A DNA stretch of 64,000 nucleotides from Colwellia sp. 12G3 (GTDB lineage: Bacteria; Pseudomonadota; Gammaproteobacteria; Enterobacterales; Alteromonadaceae), in contig NZ_PJAQ01000017.1 of the NCBI RefSeq assembly GCF_002836775.1, forward strand, positions 1 through 64,000. Reading direction: 5' to 3'. Within the stretch, counting starts at the first letter, position 1; each line of letters starts with the position of its first letter. Below the pieces are notes generated by a model. The model was not told where the DNA came from and ran no database searches. It worked only from the letters and a program-made list of their open reading frames with translations. Position numbers and translations under genes: made by a program. Below, piece by piece: positions 1-8,546 of the stretch.

Positions 1-62
1 TCCTTGTTATTGAACATCGAGCAGAACTCTGAGTTGGGAAGAAATTTAATCAAATTGGTATA
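1..62. repeat. Terminal part of a dispersed miniature repeat, cut by the window edge
   Basis: The first 61 bases match the reverse complement of 22007-22067 with a single mismatch, and the match stops sharply at the terminal GGTAT. This is the outer end of the same roughly 310-bp element found whole near 22 kb, in opposite orientation. The remainder lies outside the window. Confidence 0.85.
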
Positions 63-73
63 AAGGTAATTTT

Positions 74-105
74 AACACGGTAGGTAGAAAGCTAATTACC
101 GTGTT
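74..105. other. Perfect 9-bp inverted repeat between repeat end and lysC
   Basis: AACACGGTA at 74-82 pairs with TACCGTGTT at 97-105 around a 14-base loop. No clear T-run follows on either strand, so it is a hairpin of uncertain role, perhaps a terminator of a gene outside the window. Confidence 0.4.
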
Positions 106-157
106 AAGTTATTTAACACTTGAGGAACCGACTTAAAGAATGAATAGGAAACACTCT

Positions 158-191
158 TTTAAAGAGCAATACTTTACTACTGCTCTTTAAA
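158..191 (-). terminator. Hairpin downstream of lysC
   Basis: TTTAAAGAGCA at 158-168 pairs exactly with TGCTCTTTAAA at 181-191. It lies about 30 bases past the lysC stop on the minus strand. A T-rich stretch precedes rather than follows it, so termination is likely but not certain. Confidence 0.5.
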
Positions 192-218
192 AAATCTATC
201 TCTTATAAGCCGTATATT

Positions 219-1589
219 TTAAGAGAATAAAGTATTATGCAATTTTTCAACAACAAAATTAGCGTCACGTTCATCAACTAAAAAACATAAGTTATTGGCA
301 CTAGCACCATGACAAATCATACGAATATTAATATCATTAATCGTTTCAAAAATACTTTGTCCAATACCTTTTGCACTCGTTAAGCCATTGCCAATAACCG
401 CAACTAACGATAATCCATTCTCAACAGTCACTTCACAAAGCTGCTCTAATTCAGCAACAACGGTGTTAGTAATTAATGATTGTGTTGTGCCACTTGGGTT
501 ATCAAAAGTTAGGGCAACACTTATTTCACTCGTAGTGATCAAATCAACACTTAATTCATGTTTAGCTAACACGCCAAAAACTTTTGCTAAAAAGCCACTA
601 GCATGCAGCATGGCAGGACTTTTTACCGTGACTAACGTTTGCTCTCGCCTTAAAGCAATTGAGCGATAGGTTGGGTTAGACTCAACTTCTTTCTTAATTT
701 GTGTGCCGCCTTTTTCTGGCTCTTTACTTGAACCAACAAAAACAGGGATATTACATCGCATAGCTGGAATTAGAGTCGCAGGGTGTAATATTTTAGCGCC
801 AAATGTAGCCATTTCAGCCGCTTCGCCAAAACTAATTTCTTTAATCGCTCGTGCTTGATCAGTAATACGTGGGTCGGTAGTAAAAATACCTACAACATCA
901 GTCCAAATAGATAAATTCTGACCATTTAACGCTTCAGCCAGTAACGCTGCCGAATAATCAGAGCCACCTCGCCCGAGCGTCGTGGTATGACCGAGACTAT
1001 CTTGGCCAATAAATCCCTGAGTAACCACTACTTTATCAACAAGTTTAGGTGCAAGAAGCAGTGTGCTTTGCTTACTTAGTTCATTGATGTCCACTACCGC
1101 TTTACCATGTAAACTGTTGGTTTTCATCACTTGTTGTACATTGAAATACTCACCAGGCACATCAATAGATTGTAAAACTTGTGCAAAAATACGTGAGCTA
1201 AATTGCTCACCAAAGGCAAGGATAGCATCGGTGGTTTTAGTCGAGTATTGCAGTGATTGCGTTAACGCATGCTGCGTTAATTCATCAAGTAAGCTATTTA
1301 TTTCTTGATTTAGCTCAGCTTCAATGTAGCTGGATAAATGCTGAGTAATATTGACTTGAATTGCACGGATATTTTCAACAATATCCTTTTGCTCATTGAC
1401 GGGAATATTTTTCTGACTTAAACGCACTAAATAATTGGTCACACCGGCACTTGCTGAAACAACAATTAAGCGGTTATTTGTATCGTTTTTTATAATGTGC
1501 GCGCATCGTAACATTGCTTGAAAATCGGCAACACTGGTGCCGCCAAACTTGGCTACGGTTAATGATGATGTTGATTGTACTGAATTCAC
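219..1589 (-). CDS. lysC: Lysine-sensitive aspartokinase III
   Basis: Phosphorylates L-aspartate with ATP, the first step towards lysine, threonine, methionine and diaminopimelate; cytoplasmic. The 456-residue protein has the KFGGTS nucleotide-binding motif at residues 14-19, the TTLGRGGSDY segment and the ATFGAKILHPATL segment of the amino-acid kinase domain, then C-terminal ACT regulatory repeats (VDLITTSEISVALT; NIRMICHGASANNLCFLV). It aligns end to end with E. coli LysC and lacks a homoserine dehydrogenase domain. The start is GTG at 1589, preceded by a GGGAGAA ribosome-binding site. A lysine riboswitch lies about 200 bases upstream, so repression by lysine is expected at RNA level as well as through the ACT domains. 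Monocistronic. Confidence 0.96.
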   Translation of the reverse strand: MNSVQSTSSLTVAKFGGTSVADFQAMLRCAHIIKNDTNNRLIVVSASAGVTNYLVRLSQKNIPVNEQKDIVENIRAIQVNITQHLSSYIEAELNQEINSLLDELTQHALTQSLQYSTKTTDAILAFGEQFSSRIFAQVLQSIDVPGEYFNVQQVMKTNSLHGKAVVDINELSKQSTLLLAPKLVDKVVVTQGFIGQDSLGHTTTLGRGGSDYSAALLAEALNGQNLSIWTDVVGIFTTDPRITDQARAIKEISFGEAAEMATFGAKILHPATLIPAMRCNIPVFVGSSKEPEKGGTQIKKEVESNPTYRSIALRREQTLVTVKSPAMLHASGFLAKVFGVLAKHELSVDLITTSEISVALTFDNPSGTTQSLITNTVVAELEQLCEVTVENGLSLVAVIGNGLTSAKGIGQSIFETINDINIRMICHGASANNLCFLVDERDANFVVEKLHNTLFS

Positions 1590-1788
1590 AAATTTCTCCC
1601 ATAAAAAAACTAGTCATTTACTGGGTTTTATACCGAGTAAAATAACTATTGGAAGAGCATGACTGAGTAGTTAACGAATGATATATTTTGCATGTTTAGG
1701 GAAATCATTAAACAGCAAATAAACGAAAATTTTTCAGCCAGAAGCTCTCCACCTTTTGTTTGATACCTAATTAAGCAGGCATAATTAA

Positions 1789-1950
1789 CAAATACGTCAG
1801 GTGACAGCCATAAGGATTCAACCTTAGTGACCGAATACATAAGTCCACACTTAAATACTCTCGGCGATAACTTCCCTCAAAAACGGTCATTGGAAATGTG
1901 GTTCCTCACGTTTTCTACCTTAGCTTCGCACCTCTTCTGGTGTATTGAGT
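1789..1950 (-). promoter_or_regulatory. Lysine riboswitch (L box) controlling lysC
   Basis: Read on the minus strand, the segment carries the L-box landmarks in the right order as known from the E. coli lysC leader: CCAGAAGAGGTGCG near 1940, GGAGGAACC-like J2/3 bases as GTGAGGAACCACA near 1905, ATCGCCGAG near 1865, and the closing GGTTGAATCCTTATGGCTGTCACC near 1825-1801 (given here as AAGGTTGAATCC plus GGCTGTCACC). AATAC and GTATT close the P1 stem. About 40 bases further on, CTTCTGG (plus-strand 1738-1744) is complementary to CCAGAAG at the 5' side of the aptamer, which supplies the alternative pairing of the expression platform. Lysine binding should reduce lysC expression. Confidence 0.93.
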
Positions 1951-2118
1951 TTTAGAGTATTGACCCTAAACCACAATGCGAAATCATTAGACCCGATTTT
2001 GCATAATATTGCAACAGACTTTAAACGACAATTTAAAACATTGTTTGAGCAAGCACTTTAGCAAAATAATTGTTATAGTTAATAAATATCAATGTTGTGG
2101 GTAACTTAGCTTAATCAT

Positions 2119-2883
2119 ATGGATTTATTTCTCCTTAAAAAAATCATCACTGTCTTGATCATGCCTATTAATATAGTGCTGCTGCTGCTTATTTTTTCGC
2201 TTATTGTCCATAATAAAAAGCCAAAACAAAGCATTAAAGGTATATCGCTAGCCCTAATTATTCTCCTTATCAGTGCCTTTCCGCCTTTTTCAGATACGGT
2301 GATGACCGCCATTGAAAATGATTACCCTCCTTATGTTAAAACCAATGTGCCAGTCGATTATATTGTTGTACTTGGTTGTGGTCATAATACCAATGCCGAA
2401 TTACCGGTAACTAGCCAACTAAAAACATGTTCATTACAACGCATGGTTGAAGCTTTACGTATTTATCAATTACACCCGGAAGCAAGAATAATCACCTCAG
2501 GTTATGGTGGACATAATTTGGTATCTAATGCTGATACCGTAAAACAGTCATTGGTACTTTTAGGCGTTCCTGAACAAAAGATTATTACCGAAAATTTCCC
2601 CAAAGATACTGAAGAAGAAGCAGAGCTAATTGCTCCACGAGTACAAGGCACTCAAGTGATACTAGTAACTAATGCTGACCATATGCCTCGCTCTATGAAT
2701 TACTTTCACGAAGAAGGAATATTCCCTATTGCAGCACCAACAGGTTACTGGGTCAAAAATCCAGAGAGTAGTAAGAGTTGGCCTTACTATGTACCCAGCA
2801 GTAAAAAATTGGATCAAAGCACTATTGCCTGGTATGAGAGTTTAGGCATGATAGTGCAATGGTTTAAATCACTCCTTAACTAA
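2119..2883 (+). CDS. elyC: ElyC/YdcF-family envelope biogenesis protein (DUF218)
   Basis: Inner-membrane protein linked in E. coli to peptidoglycan and lipid-carrier metabolism; the biochemical reaction is not settled. The 254-residue protein has two N-terminal hydrophobic segments (about residues 10-30 and 41-55) and a DUF218 domain beginning with IVVLGCG at about 82-88, followed by the ITSGYGG and VTNADHMPRS segments typical of the family, where a nucleotide-like fold is formed. Length fits ElyC (YcbC) better than the shorter YdcF. The ATG at 2119 has only a weak ribosome-binding site. It is transcribed divergently from the lysC leader and is alone on its strand before the convergent NIF3-family gene. 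Confidence 0.85.
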   Translation: MDLFLLKKIITVLIMPINIVLLLLIFSLIVHNKKPKQSIKGISLALIILLISAFPPFSDTVMTAIENDYPPYVKTNVPVDYIVVLGCGHNTNAELPVTSQLKTCSLQRMVEALRIYQLHPEARIITSGYGGHNLVSNADTVKQSLVLLGVPEQKIITENFPKDTEEEAELIAPRVQGTQVILVTNADHMPRSMNYFHEEGIFPIAAPTGYWVKNPESSKSWPYYVPSSKKLDQSTIAWYESLGMIVQWFKSLLN

Positions 2884-2932
2884 GTTTATTGTAAGCAATG
2901 TTTAGGTTCAGGTTCAGGGCGCTACTTAAGCC

Positions 2933-3691
2933 TTAAACTGGATTATCAATATCCACAAAAACAACTTCAAGCCCATGTTTTTCGGCTAAATGTTCACCTA
3001 AGGCTTTTATACCATAACGCTCAGTCGCATGGTGACCCGCAGCAAAAAAATGAATATCCATTTCATGAGCAATATGAGTGGTTTGCTCTGACACTTCTCC
3101 TGTTAAAAAGGCATCTATGCCCTGCTCTGCCGCCAATTCAATGTAACCTTGACCACCGCCAGAGCACCAAGCGATTGTTTTTATTGGCTTATCACTAGGG
3201 GCCGCTATATGTAAACATTCTCGTTCAAGGGTGTTATTAATTAACTGCGAGAATTCTTCCCCACTACACGCTTGCTTAAAACACCCTTGCATAGCAACAC
3301 TTAACGGATTACCAAGCTCTAGCGGTTCAACGGCTTCAATATTAAATAATTTAGCCAATTGGGCGTTGTTACCTAACGTTGGGTGTATATCTAATGGTAA
3401 ATGATACGCAAATAAATTGATGTCATTGACCAATAGCGCCTTGATGCGATCATGTTTCATGCCACGAATAGCATAAGATTCATTTTTCCAGAAATAGCCA
3501 TGGTGTACCAATATAGCATCAGCTTTTTCACTTATCGCCCGTTCAATAAGTGCTTTAGACGCAGTAACCCCAGTGACGACTTTATTAATCGTTTCACATC
3601 CTTGAACTTGCAGGCCATTAGTAGTGAAATCTTTTATTTGTTGTGGCTTTAACAGCTCCGTTAAATAATGCTCTAGTTCATTTGTACGCAT
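2933..3691 (-). CDS. ybgI: NIF3-family dinuclear metal-binding protein (YbgI type)
   Basis: Member of the NIF3/YbgI family, often named 'GTP cyclohydrolase 1 type 2 homolog'; the true substrate is not established. Family structures form a hexameric toroid with a dinuclear metal site. The 252-residue protein shows the family metal-binding elements: the LVHHGYFW segment near residue 62, the YHLPLDIHP segment near 96, and the AAGHHATERYG segment near 217. The length matches E. coli YbgI. The gene converges with elyC and is divergent from the TonB-receptor gene that follows; no operon partner is visible. Confidence 0.88.
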   Translation of the reverse strand: MRTNELEHYLTELLKPQQIKDFTTNGLQVQGCETINKVVTGVTASKALIERAISEKADAILVHHGYFWKNESYAIRGMKHDRIKALLVNDINLFAYHLPLDIHPTLGNNAQLAKLFNIEAVEPLELGNPLSVAMQGCFKQACSGEEFSQLINNTLERECLHIAAPSDKPIKTIAWCSGGGQGYIELAAEQGIDAFLTGEVSEQTTHIAHEMDIHFFAAGHHATERYGIKALGEHLAEKHGLEVVFVDIDNPV

Positions 3692-3882
3692 AGGTATTGA
3701 GTTCGAAAATAAATTTTAATTATCATACGACATCCCCTCTTTTTTTGACACCGTAACACATACTTCACTTCACTTTAAATTTTGATCTACCGTACTTATT
3801 TACAATCATATTTATTGAATGCTTAATATACAATATACAAATAAACCATTGAAAATGTGTCAAAATATTTTTGTTCCAAGTC

Positions 3883-3908
3883 GTGAAAGTTTTTGCTATA
3901 ACTTTCAC
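3883..3908. promoter_or_regulatory. Inverted repeat upstream of TonB-dependent receptor gene
   Basis: GTGAAAGTT at 3883-3891 and AACTTTCAC at 3900-3908 form a perfect 9-bp palindrome with an 8-base spacer, about 100 bases before the receptor start. It sits in the 317-base divergent spacer between the NIF3-family gene and the receptor and could be an operator. No known regulator is recognised. Confidence 0.4.
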
Positions 3909-4008
3909 ATCAGCTGTTACTCCTATTCACAACCTGTTATCAATTTGTTGTGTTTGGTAAGTATTGATATTTAAAAATAATAATTATATAAATCAAAAGG
4001 AACAGGTT

Positions 4009-6600
4009 ATGAGATCTACAATGAGGAAGAAGCATTTACTTGCGCTAAGTATTTCAACAGCATTATTGGCATCACAAAGCTTTAACGTATTTGCCGCGGA
4101 AGAAGAGGAAGTTGAACGAATAGAAATAACCGGTTCGCATATAAAGCGTACCAATATGGAGGGTCCTTCTCCTGTTACAAGCCTATCACAAGAAGACATT
4201 CAAAAATCAGGGGTTACTGACCTTATTAGTCTTTTTACTAAATTACCTATTTCTGGGCAAGGCACCTTTTCAACACAAGCTAACAGTAGTGATGATACCG
4301 CCAATGGTGGTTCTTCAGTTTCTCTACGTGGCTTAGGTGCTGATTCAACCCTCATTTTAATCAATGGACGTCGCGTTTCTGTATCGCCTTTTGCTAAAGG
4401 GATAGATACCGCTTTTGTTGATATTAATAACATTCCCCTTTCGGCCATTAAACGTGTCGACATTTTAAAAGATGGAGCTTCGGCTACTTACGGTTCTGAT
4501 GCCGTAGCTGGTGTAATTAATATTGTATTAAGAGACGATGTTGAAGGCGCTGAAATAACAGCAAAAATCGGTGCAACAGCAGATGGTGGTGGTGAAGAGC
4601 AAAGCGTTAACTTGGTTTTTGGTAATAGTACCGAAAATTCTAGCCACACCTTTATTTTAGAATACATGAACCGCGAAGAAGTCCTTTATGCTGACAGAAG
4701 TTATTCTGCCACATCAAACCAAGCAGCTCGTACTGGCGATCCTGATGCCACTGACTTTAGAAGTTCTGCTGGTATTCCTGGTACCATCGCTTTAAAAGAC
4801 GATCCTTCAAATAGACTTATCGATCTATACGGTAATGATAAATGTGCTGCTGAAGATATCGATTTAGCCAACAACTTATGTCGTTATGATTACGCCCCAC
4901 CAATGAGTATGATTCCTGCTGCAGAGCGTTTTAGCTGGAATTATATGGGTAAGTATGAAATTAATGACAACATCAGAGGTTTTGCTGAATTAAATGGCCA
5001 GAATTCTAAATCAACAGTACGCGGTGCAGGTAGCCCAAGCTTTAACGAATTATTCATGGATGGTGATAATGTTAACCATCCATTCGCAGAAATGCCAACT
5101 CATGAATTTTATCAACAAGACTTAACCATGCGCCGCCGTACAGTAGATATTGGTAATCGTGAAAAGCGTGTCGACTCTACTTATTATCGTGCCATTTTAG
5201 GTTTACAAGGTGACATTGAAGAATGGAGCTGGGAAACAGCATATAGCTACATTAAAAGTGCTTCGACAGAACGTGGCGTAAATGGTTTTCCAAACTCTCG
5301 TCGTACTCAAGAAGCAATTGATAGTGGTTTATGGAACCCATTTGAGCCATCAAGTAATTCTCAAGAATCTTTAGATTACATAGAAACAACAACCACGCGA
5401 TTTGGTAAATCTACGATGGAGTCGCTAGATTTTAAAATTTCTGGCCCCTTATTAGATATGCCAAGTGGTGAGTTAATGATGGCTGTTGGCGCTGAGTATC
5501 GTGAAGAGACAATCAGCGATAATCCTGATGACCAATTTTTACGCGGTGAAGTCTTTGGTACTGAAGCGACGCAAGCAAATGGCTCTCGCGATAACTTAGC
5601 CTTTTTCGGTGAGTTGGCTATTCCAGTAATAGATAACCTAGAAATACAATTAGCTGTTCGTTATGAAGACTATAGTGATTTTGGTACGACTACCGATCCT
5701 AAAATTTCATTTTTATGGTCACCTTTAGATGATTTTAGCCTGCGTGGTTCATATGGTACTGCTTTTAGAGCACCGTCACTTCACCAACTAGGTTTGGGCC
5801 GAACGGATGAATCTCCAAACCTTGTAGATACCTTACGTTGTGATGCAATAGGTAACCAAGACAGAGCCTGTGAGCCACAAGAATACACTGCTGTCTTTGA
5901 AGGTAACCCTAACTTAGGTCCTGAAGAGTCTGAAAGCTATAACCTCGGCATAATCTACAATATTACCGAAGATTTAAACTTCAGTGTTGATTATTACAAT
6001 TATGACATTAGCAATATTATCGATTCTGATACCCAGCTTGTTATGGACCTTTATGGTTTAGATAACACTATTGTCGAGCGTCGTCCAACCTCAATACCTA
6101 ATGATCCGGGTGAAGTTATCCAAGTAAATGATAGCTTTCAAAATATTGGTGATTTGCAAACGTCAGGTATTGATTTAGATGTTAGATATAATCTAGACAC
6201 AGATGCAGGTACCTTTAAATTTGGCTACGTAATGAATTACGTGCTCAGTTTTGAAGATTATAAAAACACCAAAGAAGGCGGGTTTGAACAGCCTCAAATG
6301 CGCTGGACAACTTCTATTGATTGGGTATTAGATGATGTTAGCGCTAGAGCCGCCATTAACTATATTGATTCTTTTGAGCAAGAAGCTTCATTAAAACTGA
6401 GTCAGAAAGTTGATGCTATGGTTACCCTTGATGCATCGATCAATTACTTTGGCTTTGAAGACGTAGTACTAACGGTTGGAGCAACTAACTTAACAAATGA
6501 AGAGCCTCCATTCGCTTACCATGATTTTATGGGCTTTGCTGTAAACGTGCATAGTGGTCAAGGTCGATTTGCCTACGCACAGGCGACTTATAAGTTCTAA
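4009..6600 (+). CDS. TonB-dependent outer-membrane receptor
   Basis: Outer-membrane beta-barrel expected to take up a siderophore, vitamin, saccharide or peptide using TonB energy; the substrate cannot be named. I chose the ATG at 4009 because AAAAGGAAC precedes it; an upstream in-frame TTG at 3964 has no such site. The product of about 863 residues begins with a signal peptide (MRKKHLLALSISTALLAS...NVFA), then a TonB box-like RIEITGS, a plug domain (ITSLSQEDI through GVINIVLRDD, with LILINGRRV), and a C-terminal barrel ending in the aromatic residue F (ATYKF). The GSDAVAGVINIVL segment is typical of plug domains. A strong terminator follows, so the gene appears monocistronic. Confidence 0.93.
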   Translation: MRSTMRKKHLLALSISTALLASQSFNVFAAEEEEVERIEITGSHIKRTNMEGPSPVTSLSQEDIQKSGVTDLISLFTKLPISGQGTFSTQANSSDDTANGGSSVSLRGLGADSTLILINGRRVSVSPFAKGIDTAFVDINNIPLSAIKRVDILKDGASATYGSDAVAGVINIVLRDDVEGAEITAKIGATADGGGEEQSVNLVFGNSTENSSHTFILEYMNREEVLYADRSYSATSNQAARTGDPDATDFRSSAGIPGTIALKDDPSNRLIDLYGNDKCAAEDIDLANNLCRYDYAPPMSMIPAAERFSWNYMGKYEINDNIRGFAELNGQNSKSTVRGAGSPSFNELFMDGDNVNHPFAEMPTHEFYQQDLTMRRRTVDIGNREKRVDSTYYRAILGLQGDIEEWSWETAYSYIKSASTERGVNGFPNSRRTQEAIDSGLWNPFEPSSNSQESLDYIETTTTRFGKSTMESLDFKISGPLLDMPSGELMMAVGAEYREETISDNPDDQFLRGEVFGTEATQANGSRDNLAFFGELAIPVIDNLEIQLAVRYEDYSDFGTTTDPKISFLWSPLDDFSLRGSYGTAFRAPSLHQLGLGRTDESPNLVDTLRCDAIGNQDRACEPQEYTAVFEGNPNLGPEESESYNLGIIYNITEDLNFSVDYYNYDISNIIDSDTQLVMDLYGLDNTIVERRPTSIPNDPGEVIQVNDSFQNIGDLQTSGIDLDVRYNLDTDAGTFKFGYVMNYVLSFEDYKNTKEGGFEQPQMRWTTSIDWVLDDVSARAAINYIDSFEQEASLKLSQKVDAMVTLDASINYFGFEDVVLTVGATNLTNEEPPFAYHDFMGFAVNVHSGQGRFAYAQATYKF

Positions 6601-6659
6601 AATAACGCTTCAGCCAAAGGACCAGTTGCAAAATAGCTGTTGTTCCTTACTGTTGTCAT

Positions 6660-6699
6660 AAAAAAGGCAAAATCGATTTTCACGGTTTTGCCTTTTTTT
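6660..6699 (+). terminator. Rho-independent terminator after TonB-dependent receptor
   Basis: AAAAGGCAAAATCG pairs with CGGTTTTGCCTTTT and is followed by more T residues. It can also serve the convergent methyltransferase gene because both flanks are A/T runs. Confidence 0.88.
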
Positions 6700-6725
6700 A
6701 TGAGCTTTTACTCATTAGGTAAAAG

Positions 6726-7478
6726 CTACTCACCCGTTTTAGATTGATGAGACCGTAAACTCGTTGCTTTTACTGGTTGAAAACCGTGTCTTATTTGCCA
6801 TTTAGGTTTAATCGGTGTTAATGGCAGTACCCGTTTTTTTGCAACAATCACATAAACAGAGCCTAAAGCAGGTAAGTAGCTTTTAGCAAAATGATGCCAC
6901 GTGTTATGTAAGTCATCTTCGCTCATTTTCCCCGTTAAACTGGTATATAAACAACGTTGGTCGGCTAATATTTCAAACCCCATTAAATGTAACCAATCTT
7001 TGACTCGCATTGGTGAGAAAAAATGTTCATTCCAAGGTGTTTTAGTGCGTCTATAAGGTAACAAACGATTCAGACCGACAAGGCTTAGTGGGTTAAAACC
7101 TGTTAAAACTAAATAACCATTTGGGATCAACACCCTATTTGCTTCACGGACCACATGGTGTGGGTCAAGAGAGAATTCTAGTGCATGACTTAACAAACAA
7201 ACATCAACACTATGCTCTTGCAAAGGCAAATCATCTATATCACCCACCACATTAGCTAAGCTATATTGACTACTGATATTTATTTGATGGTTTATAGTGC
7301 AATCGGGTATTTCAATTTCACTACTTAATGCGCCAACTTTAATTAAATGGTAACCAAAAAATTTTTGCCACCAAGGTGCAAGCTCTTGCTCTATTGCCTT
7401 TTTGATGATCTCACCATTAGGTAATGCATGCCATGAATTAGGGTAATAAGGTTGTCGAAAAGCTAACGCTGGTTTCAT
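6726..7478 (-). CDS. Class I SAM-dependent methyltransferase next to gloB (YafS-like)
   Basis: Predicted S-adenosylmethionine-dependent methyltransferase of unknown substrate. I place the start at the ATG at 7478 (MKPALAFRQPYYPNSW), 250 residues, rather than 27 codons upstream, because the extra stretch is unlike the family and AAGAAG precedes the internal start. Visible motifs are the SAM-domain segment VVGDIDDLPLQEHSVDVC, the LSHALEFSLDPHHVVREANR post-II region and NGYLVLTGFNPLSL. The gene is divergent from gloB, the same neighbourhood as E. coli yafS beside gloB and mltD, which supports orthology with YafS. No evidence links it to glyoxalase chemistry. Confidence 0.82.
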   Translation of the reverse strand: MKPALAFRQPYYPNSWHALPNGEIIKKAIEQELAPWWQKFFGYHLIKVGALSSEIEIPDCTINHQINISSQYSLANVVGDIDDLPLQEHSVDVCLLSHALEFSLDPHHVVREANRVLIPNGYLVLTGFNPLSLVGLNRLLPYRRTKTPWNEHFFSPMRVKDWLHLMGFEILADQRCLYTSLTGKMSEDDLHNTWHHFAKSYLPALGSVYVIVAKKRVLPLTPIKPKWQIRHGFQPVKATSLRSHQSKTGE

Positions 7479-7642
7479 AGAGGCTTCTTTTAGGCGTATA
7501 ATAAAAATGATTATTAGGTCGATAGCGCATACATTACTCATGCTAAACGTCAGCGACAAACAAAATACATCACTAATTTAATCTATAATTAACTAAGTAT
7601 GTATTTTATTCAGTATATAACGAACTACAGGTAAAATCTTAT

Positions 7643-8440
7643 ATGGCTAACTCACAACATAGTGTTACTGCAATTAAGGCATTTAGCGATAATTACATTT
7701 GGGCAATTTCCGGTCCAGACAATGATAAAATTGCACTTGTCGACCCCGGTGATGCTGTTGTGTGTATAGATTACTTACAAAATAACAATCTAGTCTTAGC
7801 TGCCATATTGATTACCCATCATCACAGCGATCATGTTGGCGGTATTAAAAAACTACTTGAATACGCTAAAGCTAAAGCATGGTCTGTAACCGTTTACGGG
7901 CCTGCTAGCGAAAACATTGCTCAACTTGACGTAACACTCAAAGAACACGATACCGTCAACCTAACTGAGCTTGATTGTCACTTTAATATCCTCGATTTAC
8001 CTGGCCATACTAAAGGTCACATTGCTTATCATAATGACAAAATTCTTTTTTGTGGCGACACTTTATTTTCGGGTGGCTGTGGTCGATTATTTGAAGGTAC
8101 GCCACAGCAGATGCATCACTCGCTAACTAAGTTGGCTAATTTACCCGAAGAGACCTTAATCTACTGCGCACATGAATATACTCAGGCAAATTTAGCCTTT
8201 GCCTTAGCTGTTGAGCCAAATAATAGTGTCTTGCATAACTATGTTATGCAAGTAAATGAAAAGCGCCAACAAAACCAAGCAACTATTCCAAGTAATATAG
8301 CGCTAGAACGACAAATAAACCCCTTTTTACGTTGTCATGAACAGTCGATTAAACTAGCAGCACAAGCCTATAGTAATCAAAATCAAAGCAGTAATAGTGA
8401 TGTTTTTTCGGTGATTAGGTCATGGAAAGATAACTTTTAG
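7643..8440 (+). CDS. gloB: Hydroxyacylglutathione hydrolase (glyoxalase II)
   Basis: Hydrolyses S-D-lactoylglutathione to D-lactate and glutathione, completing methylglyoxal detoxification in the cytoplasm. The 265-residue protein is a metallo-beta-lactamase-fold enzyme with the metal-binding THHHSDH at residues 58-64, DLPGHTKGH near 125, FCGDTLFSGGCGR near 137, and YCAHEYT near 172, all expected of GloB. The C-terminal domain ends in RSWKDNF, close to the family's usual end. It lies between the divergent methyltransferase gene and mltD, a conserved order in gammaproteobacteria. Confidence 0.96.
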   Translation: MANSQHSVTAIKAFSDNYIWAISGPDNDKIALVDPGDAVVCIDYLQNNNLVLAAILITHHHSDHVGGIKKLLEYAKAKAWSVTVYGPASENIAQLDVTLKEHDTVNLTELDCHFNILDLPGHTKGHIAYHNDKILFCGDTLFSGGCGRLFEGTPQQMHHSLTKLANLPEETLIYCAHEYTQANLAFALAVEPNNSVLHNYVMQVNEKRQQNQATIPSNIALERQINPFLRCHEQSIKLAAQAYSNQNQSSNSDVFSVIRSWKDNF

Positions 8441-8463
8441 TACCTGCGTTTTCAAACCATTAA

Positions 8464-8529
8464 TAGCGGGAACTATTTTTAACTAGTGATTAAATATGCT
8501 AATCTGCTTAATCATTTTTAATTCCCGCT
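8464..8529. other. Structured gloB-mltD spacer
   Basis: AGCGGGAA at 8464-8471 is complementary to TTCCCGCT at 8522-8529; inside lies a second pair, GATTAA and TTAATC. The nested stems fill almost the whole spacer just before the mltD start at 8547. It could be a terminator, leader structure or processing site; no T-run follows. Confidence 0.4.
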
Positions 8530-8546
8530 GATGTTACTGGTTATTC

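Noticed and set aside
1646..1840. 64-codon minus-strand frame upstream of lysC
   Set aside because: It runs through the lysine riboswitch and its expression platform; the RNA structure explains the conservation.
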